Below are positions 42,948 to 52,557 of a stretch of 64,000 nt of DNA, piece by piece (within the stretch, counting starts at the first letter, position 1; each line of letters opens with the position of its first letter). A program made the translations under genes and the position numbers. The DNA is from UBA3951 sp050952125 (lineage in GTDB: Bacteria; Bacillota; Sulfobacillia; Fermentithermobacillales; Fermentithermobacillaceae), in assembly GCA_050952125.1 (NCBI GenBank), contig JBMNKK010000001.1, positions 124,001 to 188,000 of the forward strand. The letters run 5' to 3'. Under the pieces are notes generated by a model. That model searched no databases and was not told the origin of the DNA. It worked only from the letters and a program-made list of their open reading frames with translations.

Positions 42948-43039
42948 TAGACTTCTGAAGGAAATTTCGCAGGAAAGTCAAGACTGCGCCTAATACATCG
43001 TCCAATATGTCGCTCACATCTTCGCTTCGGAAGGCGCCG

Positions 43040-43387
43040 CTATGACATCTTCATCCGCTTCAGTCGATTGACTGCACCGGCGTATCTCGCGCCGTAGGTA
43101 GCCCACTTCTCCAACCGTTCGCACGGCATTTCAGGACAGGCAGAGCAGCTCTGAAGCCCTCTCTCATCTACGCTGCACTTTAGGATGTCGCAACCCGCTG
43201 ACCAGTGAATAGACCTGTCACCCAGGCACCCTCCGCACCTCACCTTTTCGGGCGGAAGCTCTACTCCTCTTTCCTTCACAAACCAGTCGAGGATTTCTTT
43301 CATGGCCCGAGGGTCGTCTTTTGCCCGGAAAATGCTGCACGTAGAGCAGTCAAGTCCGCAAGGCGCAAGAAGGTCCTTCTCTTCCAC
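43040..43387 (-). CDS. DUF3795 cysteine-rich protein
   Basis: GTG start with GGGAGGTG seven bases upstream; 115 residues. The cysteine pattern APCGLDCSTCSIF, then CGGC, C(x)nC and CSACPEMPCERL is that of the DUF3795 family, thought to bind zinc or an iron-sulfur cluster. Soluble. No clear functional partner next to it. Confidence 0.85.
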   Translation of the reverse strand: MEEKDLLAPCGLDCSTCSIFRAKDDPRAMKEILDWFVKERGVELPPEKVRCGGCLGDRSIHWSAGCDILKCSVDERGLQSCSACPEMPCERLEKWATYGARYAGAVNRLKRMKMS

Positions 43388-43543
43388 CGAGATTCACCTC
43401 CCGGTTTATGGGTGGGACACCAACTAGATAGACACCTCCAGTTTACTTCGCGCGGACGTATCGATCAAATGTTTGTTTGAGGTGAAGGAAATGACGGATC
43501 CCTGAGATAATACGGGGATGAGGTTTGCAGCCCAAGGATAGGG

Positions 43544-44617
43544 GTGTGCGAAGTGGCAGAGGGACTGCTCTTCAAGAACGAATTGGCCAACCTGGATGAT
43601 GCTGCGGACCCGGTGCGGCCGGGCTCCGGGATTGGCCTCACGATCGGCGACATATCCGCTGCGATACGCGAATGGCGCGGAAGCCCTGCCCTCCGGATTG
43701 AGAGCGGCCTGGTTATCGTGTCGGGACTCGATCTGGAATCAGGAAGGATCGAGGTAGAGGTCGGAGTTGAGGGAAGCGCCTATCCGGGTATCGCGTTCCG
43801 CATCGCCGACCGGATGAACTTCGAGTTGGCCTACAGCCAGCCGCACACGAGCGGCGGCTGGGATGCCCTCCAGTACGACCCTGTCTTTCACGGCTCCAAC
43901 ACCTGGCAGCTCCACCACGGGCCCCGGTACCAAAAAGAAGCTGTCATACCCACGGGCAAGTGGTATTCGATGAGGCTGGACTTCTCCGGCGACAAGGCAT
44001 CCCTCTCAGTCGACAACCAACCGCCGCTCACGGTAAGGGGCTTAGCGCACAGCCACAGTTCCGGCATGGTCGGGCTCTGGACGTTCCAGCCTGCGTATTT
44101 CCGTAACCTGAAGGTGTACTCGGATGGGCTTTCTGCGAGTTCCCTCAGAGAGGCCCAGGCGCAGGAACAAGGGGCGCTCCGTGCTCACACAGTGCCTCAC
44201 CACGAAACCGTAAGGGAGTGGTTTCTTGAGGGCATCGGAGCTATTAAGGCTGAACCGAACGGGCTTGTGCTGCTCAACCGTTACCTGCCTTCCTACACCA
44301 CACGAGCCGTGGTCACCCGCAAGTTCGAGCTTACGGGTGACGCTCGCGTCGAGTTCAAATACGGGTACTCGGATGTTTTCTCACTGGCCGTCGACGATGT
44401 TACCATTTTCTCGGGCAGCAACACTTACTCCGGCCGCGGAGATCGAGATGCGAGAGGATATGTTGAGCCCTACGGGCACACCATGGCGTGGGACCTGAAG
44501 GCGGGAATCCACACGATCAAGGCAGTAGTCGGCGTGACGGAATCGTTTGGCTGGGGATTCGGGCTTTCTGTATCCGGCGGCAGACTGCTGAAACTGCTGC
44601 CGGTTTGGGTGAGCTGA
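43544..44617 (+). CDS. LamG/concanavalin-like beta-sandwich protein, function unknown
   Basis: GTG start (another GTG nine bases on is equally possible); 357 residues with no signal peptide or membrane helix. The first half (about 45-195) has the pattern of a concanavalin-like glucanase or DUF1080-type sandwich: SGRIEVEVGVEGSAYPGIAFRIAD, then GKWYSMRLDFSGDKASLSVDNQ and the end YFRNLKVYSD. The second half (about 220-355) is a different beta-rich domain. Related domains bind or cut sugars, usually outside the cell, so an intracellular form is odd. Substrate not recognised. Confidence 0.65.
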   Translation: MCEVAEGLLFKNELANLDDAADPVRPGSGIGLTIGDISAAIREWRGSPALRIESGLVIVSGLDLESGRIEVEVGVEGSAYPGIAFRIADRMNFELAYSQPHTSGGWDALQYDPVFHGSNTWQLHHGPRYQKEAVIPTGKWYSMRLDFSGDKASLSVDNQPPLTVRGLAHSHSSGMVGLWTFQPAYFRNLKVYSDGLSASSLREAQAQEQGALRAHTVPHHETVREWFLEGIGAIKAEPNGLVLLNRYLPSYTTRAVVTRKFELTGDARVEFKYGYSDVFSLAVDDVTIFSGSNTYSGRGDRDARGYVEPYGHTMAWDLKAGIHTIKAVVGVTESFGWGFGLSVSGGRLLKLLPVWVS

Positions 44618-44641
44618 GAGTCCGCCCTTTAGCCGCATTAA

Positions 44642-44671
44642 GGACCCGGCGCGTACGCTTGCGCCGGGTCC
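44642..44671 (+). terminator. Terminator after the LamG-like gene
   Basis: Arms GGACCCGGCGC / GCGCCGGGTCC with an eight-base loop followed by CCTTTCC, 25 bases past the stop. It also separates the convergent spoIVA gene. Confidence 0.8.
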
Positions 44672-44713
44672 CCTTTCCGCTTCGCTCCGGGCCGCTCCAG
44701 TAAGCGACAACAC

Positions 44714-46192
44714 CTAGAGGATGATACAGATGAGCCCGCCGGAACCTTCGTTGACGACTCTCCCCAAAGTCTCCTGCATCTTGTTTCTCGCGTTCTCGGG
44801 CATCCTGGCAATCTTGGACGTTACGCCATCAAGAACCAGGTCCTTTAGGGATTTCCCGAAGAGGTCGGTCGCCCAGATTTTCTTGGGATCATCCTCAAAC
44901 TTCTCCATCAGGTACGAGACGAGTTCCTCTCCCTGCTCCTCGGTGCCGATCACCGGGCTCACCGTAGTCTCTATCTCCGTCCTGATCAGGTGGATTGCGG
45001 GCCCCTTGGCGCGAAGCCTAACCCCGTAGCTTCGCCCCTGCTTCACCATCTCGGGTTCTTCGAACACCATATCGCTTAAGGTGGGCTCCACAATCCCGTA
45101 ACCTGTCTCTTCCAGTTCCCTTAGGGCCAGCTGCATCTTGTCGTACGTCCTCTTGGCAACCACCAGGTCGCCCACCATGTTCAAGATGTCGGCCTTGTCA
45201 ACCACCGTCGCCCCCGTCTTCTCGCTCATAACCTTCATGAACGCGTCTTCCGAAGCCTCCAGAGCGAGAGACGCGGTCCCTGTCGACATATCGACCTTCT
45301 CGACGGCCACTTTCGACACGTGATCCGAGGCCTGCAGCATCATGACGCAGGCGTCTATGTCGCGAACCCGCTTGACGCTGGCTGCGGCGTCTTTGATATC
45401 TGATTCTATTTCGCTTCTAAGCCAGTGTGACGAGGAAAGGAGCTGCACCCACTTGGGGACGCGCACCGTCATATCCTTGACGGGGAACTCGTAGAGCACC
45501 TGCTCCATGATTAAGGTGACATCGTCGTGATTGAGTTCCTGGCAGTTGGCCGGAATGACCGGAACCCCGTACTCGCCTTCCATCTGGGTGGCAAGATCGG
45601 AGACCTCTTTGGAATACGGATCGCGGCAGTTGAGGACAATCACAAACGGCTTGCCCAACCCCAAGAGCTGCTCCACGATCTTCTTCTCTGCCTCCACGTA
45701 ACTCTCGCGGGGCAGGTCCACAATGCTGCCGTCGGTGGTCACCACGATCCCGATGGTCGAGTGGTCGGTCACAACCTTCTCCGTGCCAACCTCGGCCGCC
45801 TGGGCGAAGGGTATCGGCTCCTCGAACCAAGGGGTCCTCACAAGCCTCGGCTCGTCACCCTCCATGTACCCTACCGCTCCGTCAACCGGGTACCCCGTGC
45901 AGTCAATCACTTTCACGTTGAAAGAGAGGTTGTCTCGGACATCCACAGGCACGGAATCTTCGGGGACGAATTTGGGCTCAACGGTCATGACCGTGCGTCC
46001 CGAGCCTGCCTGCGGCATGGAGTCGACGGTCCTCTCTTTATCGTACGGGTCGGTGATGTTGGGAAGCACGAAGAGTTCCATGAACTGACGGATGAAGGTG
46101 GATTTCCCGACACGCATGGGACCTACTACGCCAATGTAGATATCGCCGTTAGTGCGCCGGGCGATATCCATGAAGATATCGAACTTCTCCAC
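44714..46192 (-). CDS. spoIVA: Stage IV sporulation protein A (spore coat ATPase)
   Basis: GTG start with AGGAGGGAG upstream; 492 residues, the standard length. Starts MEKFDIFMDIARRTNGDIYIG in family style (two stretches), with a Walker A GPMRVGKST (24-32) and a conserved C-terminus. SpoIVA hydrolyses ATP to form the basement layer of the spore coat on the forespore surface, and is made in the mother cell. It lies downstream of gpsA, with a 156-base gap; a sigma-E promoter is expected there but none is convincing by eye. Confidence 0.97.
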   Translation of the reverse strand: MEKFDIFMDIARRTNGDIYIGVVGPMRVGKSTFIRQFMELFVLPNITDPYDKERTVDSMPQAGSGRTVMTVEPKFVPEDSVPVDVRDNLSFNVKVIDCTGYPVDGAVGYMEGDEPRLVRTPWFEEPIPFAQAAEVGTEKVVTDHSTIGIVVTTDGSIVDLPRESYVEAEKKIVEQLLGLGKPFVIVLNCRDPYSKEVSDLATQMEGEYGVPVIPANCQELNHDDVTLIMEQVLYEFPVKDMTVRVPKWVQLLSSSHWLRSEIESDIKDAAASVKRVRDIDACVMMLQASDHVSKVAVEKVDMSTGTASLALEASEDAFMKVMSEKTGATVVDKADILNMVGDLVVAKRTYDKMQLALRELEETGYGIVEPTLSDMVFEEPEMVKQGRSYGVRLRAKGPAIHLIRTEIETTVSPVIGTEEQGEELVSYLMEKFEDDPKKIWATDLFGKSLKDLVLDGVTSKIARMPENARNKMQETLGRVVNEGSGGLICIIL

Positions 46193-46348
46193 CTGGACTC
46201 TCCCTCCTATAGCACCTTGACGGTAATCTATATGCCAAGCTGCCTTATGACTTGACCCACCGCATAGCGAAGTTAAAGAAACAAGTTACTTTTAACAGTA
46301 TGTGGAGAGCCCTGAGGGTAGAACAGGCGTTAGCGCCGGCTGAAGAAC

Positions 46349-47350
46349 CTAGAACTCGCGTTCGTGGCGCTTTTGGCGGGTCATGATGACCGACACCGCG
46401 TGGCTTACGGAGATGTTCTCGTAAAGGACGCCGTAGACCGTCTCGGTAATGGGCATGGAAATCCCAAACCGCTTGGCGAGGGACATGGCGCTTCGTACCG
46501 TGGTCAGCCCCTCCACGGTATAGCCTGTCCTCTCGAGGAAGGATTGGATGTGCTCGCCTTTGCCGACGGCGATGCCCGCCTGGCGGTTTCGCGACAGGTG
46601 TCCGGTGGATGTCAGGACGAGGTCGCCAACCCCTGAGAGCCCGGCAAACGTCAAAGGATAAGCCCCCAGGGCCACGCCCAGCCTCGTTATCTCTGCAATC
46701 CCGCGAGAGATGATCGCTGCTTGCGCGTTGTATCCAAGCCCTTTGCCTTCAACTAGACCGCATGCCAAGGCAATGATGTTCTTGAGTGCCCCTCCGAGCT
46801 CGACGCCGGCCACATCCTCGCAGGTATAGACTCTCAGGTTAGGGGTCATGAAGGCAGACTGAGCGGCCTCGCCCGCTCCGAGAGAGTGAGAGGCGACCAC
46901 TGTAGCGGCGGGCAGCCTCTTGACTACCTCGATGGCGAAGTTGGGCCCGGAAAGAGCCACCAGCCTGTCCGCCAATGAAGGATTGGAATCCAACCATACC
47001 TGAGTGGGCCTGCGAAGGGTTTCGGGGTCAAAGCCTTTTGTCGCGCTCACCAAAAGGGCATCATCGGGAATAAGCTTGCCAATGGTCGCGGCAACCTCTG
47101 CGACTCCTGTCGAAGGCACGGCAGAGACCACTATGGAGGAACCCCTAAGGGCTTCTTCATAATCTGTAGTAGCTGTCAAGGGAGCGGGGATCTCGATGCC
47201 CGGAAGCTTCGGACTCCGCTTCAGTTCCGTTATTGATTCCACAAGGTGCTCGTCGCGGTCCCACAGCACAGGGCGAAACCCGTTGTCTGAAAGGACGACG
47301 GCAAGAGCCGTACCCCAAGCACCCGCAGCAATTACGCAAGCTTTCTTCAT
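46349..47350 (-). CDS. gpsA: Glycerol-3-phosphate dehydrogenase (NAD(P)+)
   Basis: 333 residues. It reduces dihydroxyacetone phosphate to sn-glycerol-3-phosphate for phospholipid synthesis. Catalytic Lys lies in GGALKNIIALACG, and VLTSTGHLSRNR is present. The dinucleotide loop reads IAAGAWGTALA where the family usually has GAGxWGTA, so the first Gly is Ala. This is a mild change and the rest is normal. It overlaps plsY by four bases, and both feed phosphatidic acid synthesis. Confidence 0.95.
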   Translation of the reverse strand: MKKACVIAAGAWGTALAVVLSDNGFRPVLWDRDEHLVESITELKRSPKLPGIEIPAPLTATTDYEEALRGSSIVVSAVPSTGVAEVAATIGKLIPDDALLVSATKGFDPETLRRPTQVWLDSNPSLADRLVALSGPNFAIEVVKRLPAATVVASHSLGAGEAAQSAFMTPNLRVYTCEDVAGVELGGALKNIIALACGLVEGKGLGYNAQAAIISRGIAEITRLGVALGAYPLTFAGLSGVGDLVLTSTGHLSRNRQAGIAVGKGEHIQSFLERTGYTVEGLTTVRSAMSLAKRFGISMPITETVYGVLYENISVSHAVSVIMTRQKRHEREF

Positions 47351-47982
47351 CGAGACTCGCTACCCTTCCTGAACGGCACTTTCTCGCCTATCTTTCGCTC
47401 CTTACCTGATAAGAGCCGACCTATATTTGACCTGTGCTGAAAAGTGATCGCGGCCACAAGGGCAAAAATGGTTACGCGCTCCGCCGTACCGTAGCCGGAG
47501 GCCAGGGACAAAAGGAATGCTGTCCACGCCCCCAAAATGCTTCCCAGCGAAACATACCTGGTCGCGACAACCGTGAGGACGAACACGGCGACCGCAGCTA
47601 GAGCCAGGTAAGGAAAAGCGACCAACGCGACTCCGGCCGATGTGGCGACTCCCTTACCGCCACGAAAACGCAGAAAGACCGACCAGTTGTGGCCCGCGAC
47701 AGCAAAGCCTCCGGCAATCACCGCCCCGATGGGACCGATGCCGAGGTATCGCGCTCCGAGATAGGCCGCAGCTGCACCCTTGCCCGCGTCAAGGAGCAGC
47801 ACCGGCACGGCATACAAAGCTCCTAACGTTCTGAGCACATTCGTAGCTCCCGTGTTGCCGCTCCCCAGCTTGGTGATGTCTATGCCGCGAATACGGGCTG
47901 CCAGGTATCCGAACGGAATCGCCCCCGTAAAATACGACGCGAGACAAACCGCCGCGATCAGCCCTGCGCCTTCGAGCGTCAT
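47347..47982 (-). CDS. plsY: Acyl-phosphate glycerol-3-phosphate acyltransferase
   Basis: 211 residues with five or six membrane helices. Family motifs SGNTGATNVLR near residue 42, KGAAAAYL, and FRGGKGVATSAG (about 106) mark the active site. It adds the first acyl chain to glycerol-3-phosphate. It is coupled with der upstream and gpsA downstream by four-base overlaps. Confidence 0.96.
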   Translation of the reverse strand: MTLEGAGLIAAVCLASYFTGAIPFGYLAARIRGIDITKLGSGNTGATNVLRTLGALYAVPVLLLDAGKGAAAAYLGARYLGIGPIGAVIAGGFAVAGHNWSVFLRFRGGKGVATSAGVALVAFPYLALAAVAVFVLTVVATRYVSLGSILGAWTAFLLSLASGYGTAERVTIFALVAAITFQHRSNIGRLLSGKERKIGEKVPFRKGSESR

Positions 47983-49364
47983 CTCCTGCGCTTCCTCTGC
48001 CTTTCCTTGAACTCCATAACGATAGGAGTGCCCTTGAACCCAAACCTCTTTCGCAACTCGCCGTCCAGATAACGCTTGTACATGTCCGAAACCTTGGCCG
48101 GATCTTTCACAAAGAATACCATGTGAGGCGGCCTCACTCCCACTTGTGTAGCGTAATAGAACTTGGCTTCCTTAGGCGGAGGGCTCATGGTGACTATTTC
48201 CGTAACCGCTTGATTCAGGAGGCTGGTCTCAATCCTCTTGCCGTACTCCTCGTAAGTCCTCAATACCTCCGGCAGAATCCTGTTTATCCCCGCCTTGGTG
48301 AGCGCCGAGACGAACAGCACCTCTGAGTAATCAATGGGGCGGCACGCGTAAAGGGCAGCTGCTTTGTACTGAGCCTTGGTTACATCGCTCCACAGCCCGA
48401 GGTCGAGCTTGTTAACGGCAATCACGGAAGCCTTACCGTTCCTCCTGATGTAGCCTGCAATCCTCCGTTCCTGCGCCGAAGGCCTATCATTTCCGTCCAG
48501 AACCAAAATGACCACATGGGAGCGCTTGATCGCGGTAAGCGCCCTGCCCACCGACAGCTCCTCCAGCTTCTCGCCGATCACCTTTGGGCGGCGCAAACCT
48601 GCCGTGTCGACGAGGACAAAATCAGTGCCTTCCCACCGGAAGGGGGTGTCAACAGCGTCGACAGTCGTGCCCGGGACAGCGGAGACAGTCATCCTCTCGT
48701 CGCCCAGGAGCGCATTGGTCAGCGATGATTTCCCCACGTTGGGCTTGCCGGCGATGGTGATCCTGATGTCCCCGGGCTCCGCTTCGGAATCACCGATCCC
48801 TTCCTCGTCATCCCCGACTGCCTCGATTCTATCGAGATCTGCTTCCAGGACCTCATCACGTGCCGAGGCTTTCAGCTCCAGGATCCGGTCGAGAAGATCT
48901 CCAATCCCCAACCCGTGCATTGCGGACACCGGATAGACATCGGCGAAGCCCAAGCCGTAGAAGTCCGCGATCTTCGAGTCGTGCTGAGCCGTATCGGCCT
49001 TGTTCGCCGCAAGGATCAGCGGCTTGGCAGTCTTGCGAAGTAACTCGGCCACCTCGATATCCTCGGTTGTGAGCCCCGCCCGCAGATCTACTACAAAAAG
49101 CAGAGCGTCGGCTTCCTTGATTGCCTGGTTTACCTGGGCGCGGATGCTGCCGGTCAGGTCCTCCTTGGACGCGAGGTCGAGGCCGCCGGTGTCGAGCAAA
49201 GTGAACTCCTCGCCCTGCCACTCCGCCTCCGCGTAAAGCCGGTCTCTGGTTACTCCGCTTTGGCTGTGGACTATGGAAGAAGAAGCGCCGATTATACGGT
49301 TGAACAGAGCCGATTTACCCACGTTCGGCCGCCCTACAATCGCGACAAGATACCTGTCTGGCAT
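47979..49364 (-). CDS. der: Ribosome biogenesis GTPase Der (EngA)
   Basis: 461 residues. Two G domains in series: the first with GRPNVGKS (11-18), DTGG and NKAD; the second with GKPNVGKSS, DTAG and NKLD; then the KH-like C-terminal domain ending in a basic tail. It matures the 50S subunit. Neighbour order der-plsY-gpsA is conserved in many Firmicutes. Confidence 0.97.
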   Translation of the reverse strand: MPDRYLVAIVGRPNVGKSALFNRIIGASSSIVHSQSGVTRDRLYAEAEWQGEEFTLLDTGGLDLASKEDLTGSIRAQVNQAIKEADALLFVVDLRAGLTTEDIEVAELLRKTAKPLILAANKADTAQHDSKIADFYGLGFADVYPVSAMHGLGIGDLLDRILELKASARDEVLEADLDRIEAVGDDEEGIGDSEAEPGDIRITIAGKPNVGKSSLTNALLGDERMTVSAVPGTTVDAVDTPFRWEGTDFVLVDTAGLRRPKVIGEKLEELSVGRALTAIKRSHVVILVLDGNDRPSAQERRIAGYIRRNGKASVIAVNKLDLGLWSDVTKAQYKAAALYACRPIDYSEVLFVSALTKAGINRILPEVLRTYEEYGKRIETSLLNQAVTEIVTMSPPPKEAKFYYATQVGVRPPHMVFFVKDPAKVSDMYKRYLDGELRKRFGFKGTPIVMEFKERQRKRRR

Positions 49365-49370
49365 ATCAGG

Positions 49371-50732
49371 TTATTCCCCTTTGCCCGCCACTATTTGCCT
49401 GAGACTCGAGGGTAGAGGTTTGACCGCCAGAGTCTCCACGCCTGTGGCTTCGGCTACATCACGTAGAGTGCAATTATCGAGAAAAGCGCCTTCAAACAGA
49501 GCGACTTCGGGAATGAGGACCACGTCAAAAGAGCGGAGGTCGTGTTTCCTCCAGCGCCTAAGAACCGCGGATATCACATCCTGCCCGGTAAGGAGCCCTG
49601 CGGCCGTTACGGTATCGCCGAAGAACACGTTTTTCACAGGAAATACCTCGATGCAGTCTTCCAGCCCCATAGACCGAACCGCCTTCTCCACCTCGCCTGC
49701 GGCCATCTCGCCGGTTACGGCGATAGCGCGCCGGAAGGAACCTGCGGCCGCCTGACCGTGAGGATCCGGTGCGCAACCGGGTTCCCCAACTCCGCTTCCC
49801 AACTCAATCTCGAGGCACCTGCGGAATTCAGGTACTATCCCAATACCGTTCTCGTACTGGTGGAAATCGCCGTAGTACTCATAAGGCGGGAAAGGCCGTC
49901 CCGAAAGAAGATACAGCTCGTCTGCTCCGTAGGCCCAATTGTCGCCGCGCCTCTTTCTCGCCCCGGAAGCATAGTCTTCTATCAACTGCAGGGTTTCACC
50001 TGCCCACTTTGGGTCGGGCGCGGGAGACGGAGGCGCCTTTCGATAGCGCGTGTATACCGCGGGCACAACGCCGACAGACATCATGTTCTCGCCCAGCGAA
50101 TCGAGGTCTCTGAGAGTCCTTTGGAGACTCGGGCCGTCGTTCAGGCCCCTCAGAATGACCAACTGGGCGTGGAGGCGGATGCCCATGCCTACAAGCCTTT
50201 CGAGGTGTTCCATGATGCGGGCAGCTTCCGGATTTGACATAAGGCGCTGCCTTAGCTCTGGATCGGTAGTATGCACTGATACCCGGAGGGGCGAGATCTT
50301 CTGCTCCTCCAACCTAATCCAATCTTCTTCGGTGAGGTTGGTCAGGCTCAGGAAGTTGCCGTAGAGAAACGACATGCGATAGTCATCGTCTCGCACGTGA
50401 AGGGCTCTTCTCATTTCACAGGGGATCTGCCTTATGAAGCAGAAAACGCAGTTGTTCTTGCATGTCTTGACGCGATCAAACACCGGATCTTGGAACGACA
50501 CCCCAAAGGACTCCTCCGGGTCTTTTTCAACCTCGTAGGCTTCTTCTCTGCCGTCGCGTTTCCGGATCACGATCGAGACGTCACAGTCTGCGGTACGGAA
50601 ACGGAAATCCAACTCATCCTTAAGCTTTTTCCCGTTCACCGAGACTATCCGGTCGCCGGGCTCTATCCCAAGGTAGCCCGCGAGGCTCCCTTCATCAACT
50701 CGGCGGACCAATCCCCCTTGCCTTCGAGCCAT
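49371..50732 (-). CDS. DUF512 radical SAM protein with PDZ domain
   Basis: The ATG at 50732 is the start best supported by family alignment, although GGGGAGG lies 12 bases away; earlier starts overlap the upstream gene by 100 bases. 453 residues. A PDZ-like region (7-70) leads to a radical SAM motif C91-x3-C95-x2-C98 (CKNNCVFCF). The DUF512 domain ends the protein, with ELGSGVGEPG and further conserved residues. It always sits by der in many clostridia. Known function is not established; a role in a modification of RNA or protein is only a guess. Confidence 0.88.
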   Translation of the reverse strand: MARRQGGLVRRVDEGSLAGYLGIEPGDRIVSVNGKKLKDELDFRFRTADCDVSIVIRKRDGREEAYEVEKDPEESFGVSFQDPVFDRVKTCKNNCVFCFIRQIPCEMRRALHVRDDDYRMSFLYGNFLSLTNLTEEDWIRLEEQKISPLRVSVHTTDPELRQRLMSNPEAARIMEHLERLVGMGIRLHAQLVILRGLNDGPSLQRTLRDLDSLGENMMSVGVVPAVYTRYRKAPPSPAPDPKWAGETLQLIEDYASGARKRRGDNWAYGADELYLLSGRPFPPYEYYGDFHQYENGIGIVPEFRRCLEIELGSGVGEPGCAPDPHGQAAAGSFRRAIAVTGEMAAGEVEKAVRSMGLEDCIEVFPVKNVFFGDTVTAAGLLTGQDVISAVLRRWRKHDLRSFDVVLIPEVALFEGAFLDNCTLRDVAEATGVETLAVKPLPSSLRQIVAGKGE

Positions 50733-51456
50733 CGAACCAGATAACCTCCCCTTTGGACTGCCCCTCATTATCCTTCCACTTTGCGGCGAGGTCAAGGCAA
50801 TGCCGGGCCGCGCGCCTCATCTGAGGCACTTTCCGGATCAGGGAACCTGCGATGAGATTCCTCCCGGGGAACACCAGAGAACACCGCCGCGAAGCGAAAC
50901 CGCCGACCCTCGCCCGGAAGTCCAGGAGCCCTCTGACCGAACAGATACACACGGATACGTTCGGGCAGCTGAGCTCGATCAGGTCGCAAACCGCCCGTTC
51001 CAGCGGCGCAGAAAGCCACCCTGTACCGAGCGCGTATACTTCGGCACCGGAGCAGTCCTTACCCATAAACACGGGAACGCCTATTTCAGCCGTCCGCCTC
51101 CGGTCGAAGTAAGGCAGGTCGCAGATGGGAGTGCCGTTGTCCACTATCCCTAGGTGAACCGATGCCGCCAGTATCGACGAGTGAGTGCCCGCGTAGCACG
51201 CGTAGATCACGAGCCTGCGCCTTTCGTCCGCCGCCTCGGTCGCGCCTTCTCCAGGACCTCTCCGGCAAATGGCCAACACGTTCTCCACAACCCTAAGAGC
51301 CAGAGGCGACGGTGTAAAGCCCCAGGCGCAGTAGACGCCGTTGCTGGATGCAGCCTGTCCGCGCGACCCAACCTTCACCTTCTTTCCGTTCAGCCCGGCC
51401 TCGCGCATGGCCTTTTCGCGCCTCGCAGCCAACACTATCTTCCCTGCGGAGGTCAA
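50695..51456 (-). CDS. DUF3189 family protein
   Basis: TTG start overlapping the upstream small gene by four bases (TTGA). 253 residues. The core, YACYAGTHSSILAASVHLG, then LPYFDRRRTAEIG and EVYALGTGW, matches the DUF3189 pattern. Soluble. It is found in sporulating Firmicutes next to YIEGIA and capping-type genes, so a sporulation role is likely but undescribed. Confidence 0.8.
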   Translation of the reverse strand: MTSAGKIVLAARREKAMREAGLNGKKVKVGSRGQAASSNGVYCAWGFTPSPLALRVVENVLAICRRGPGEGATEAADERRRLVIYACYAGTHSSILAASVHLGIVDNGTPICDLPYFDRRRTAEIGVPVFMGKDCSGAEVYALGTGWLSAPLERAVCDLIELSCPNVSVCICSVRGLLDFRARVGGFASRRCSLVFPGRNLIAGSLIRKVPQMRRAARHCLDLAAKWKDNEGQSKGEVIWFDGSKARGIGPPS

Positions 51457-51641
51457 TGCTTCACCACAATTAAGACCCCGTCGCCAAGGTCGTGAACCGC
51501 ACCTTGAAGAATACGGGAAAGATAAAGCGCCTTCTTCTGGCGCGCTTTGTCGTCGGCGGCGACGAAAGCCGGAACGCCTGCAACCTTACACAGATCGTCA
51601 GTGACGGCCGCCAGTATCGTCTTCTGGACTGTTACCTCCAA
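51453..51641 (-). CDS. Capping complex subunit for YIEGIA
   Basis: TTG start with AGGGAGGG six bases upstream; only 62 residues. It begins with an EVTVQKTILAAVTDD pattern and ends HDLGDGVLIVVKH, the layout of the small family annotated as the capping complex subunit for YIEGIA. It overlaps the YIEGIA gene by 44 bases and the next gene by four. Its overlap with both neighbours shows tight coupling. Confidence 0.82.
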   Translation of the reverse strand: MEVTVQKTILAAVTDDLCKVAGVPAFVAADDKARQKKALYLSRILQGAVHDLGDGVLIVVKH

Positions 51642-52557
51642 CTCGCGCCCTCCCTGTAACGCTGTTCCCGCCCCTCGCCAGCCTGCCGGCTCTGGCGAAG
51701 CGAGCCCTCCCTCGCGACGACTCCAAGACGGGCGAGCGGCGGATGATCTCTAGCAGAGCTTCTTGATCTCTCACCATGGGAACCGTGTAGATCGCGACCC
51801 TGTCTGTCTTGACATCTCTCTTGGCCTGAGGGGCGAACTCGGGCGTGTCGGCATCCATTCGCGCGCCCAGTATTGACGCCGCGTCGTGAAGGATAGCCTG
51901 CCGCTGCCCCTGACTCACCAGAGTATCGCGGGCCTCGTCGTCCTTGGGAGTAAGGATTGCCCCGAGAGCCCTCTCCTTGATGAATTCCTGCGACTCCCTA
52001 AGGCCTGCGCTGAAGATATACACATCCCCCACCCACACATCCGAACCCTTCACGATAACCGGAGCGGCTTCCACGCTGACCGATTCTCCCAGCTTTTCGC
52101 CTCGCGTGAGAATAATGCTCCAGCCAAAAGCGATGCCCCCAAAAAGCAGCCCGGTCCAGATGGACTGCATCTCAAACCCGAGGGCGGTGGCGGCGGAAAC
52201 CACGATTACGATGTAGTAACGGGTTTCAAAAACCCTGGCGATATCCTCAATATAGCCGCTCCCGCGAGGCACCAGTTCGTTGTCTTCCAGCGCCTTCAGC
52301 GAATCCCTCTCCATGCTCCGGATGCTCCGGAACTGCTCTGCCACGAGAAGGAAGAACGTGACCGCGGTCCACTCGCGCTCAATGAGGGCGGGGATCGTGA
52401 CGGCGCCGGCCAGCGCCGCGAAGATGCCCATGAACAGGTGCGTCGCGTAGCCGTGAGGATAACTGGGGTACTGCCGGTAGTCCGAGCGCAGCATGGCGAC
52501 TCTGGCCAATACCCCTACGAGCAGAGCGAGCCCTACTGCGCTGCCGTGACGGATCAA
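51598..52557 (-). CDS. YIEGIA family sporulation membrane protein
   Basis: TTG start overlapping the spoIIP stop by four bases. 319 residues with about five hydrophobic segments in the first 150 residues and a soluble domain after. The naming motif appears as GYIEDIARVFE near residue 100. The last 50 residues, rich in Arg and Gly, overlap the next gene. The family is found only in spore formers as far as I recall, and its job is not well described. Confidence 0.86.
   Translation of the reverse strand: MIRHGSAVGLALLVGVLARVAMLRSDYRQYPSYPHGYATHLFMGIFAALAGAVTIPALIEREWTAVTFFLLVAEQFRSIRSMERDSLKALEDNELVPRGSGYIEDIARVFETRYYIVIVVSAATALGFEMQSIWTGLLFGGIAFGWSIILTRGEKLGESVSVEAAPVIVKGSDVWVGDVYIFSAGLRESQEFIKERALGAILTPKDDEARDTLVSQGQRQAILHDAASILGARMDADTPEFAPQAKRDVKTDRVAIYTVPMVRDQEALLEIIRRSPVLESSRGRARFARAGRLARGGNSVTGRARVGGNSPEDDTGGRH

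Noticed and set aside
45527..46255. Open frame of 242 codons opposite spoIVA
   Set aside because: Antisense to the conserved SpoIVA ATPase domain; no independent support.
46193..46348. Sigma-E promoter ahead of spoIVA
   Set aside because: CATATAGA and CATACTGT resemble -10 elements, but neither has a proper -35 at the expected spacing. A promoter is expected here on biological grounds, not seen.
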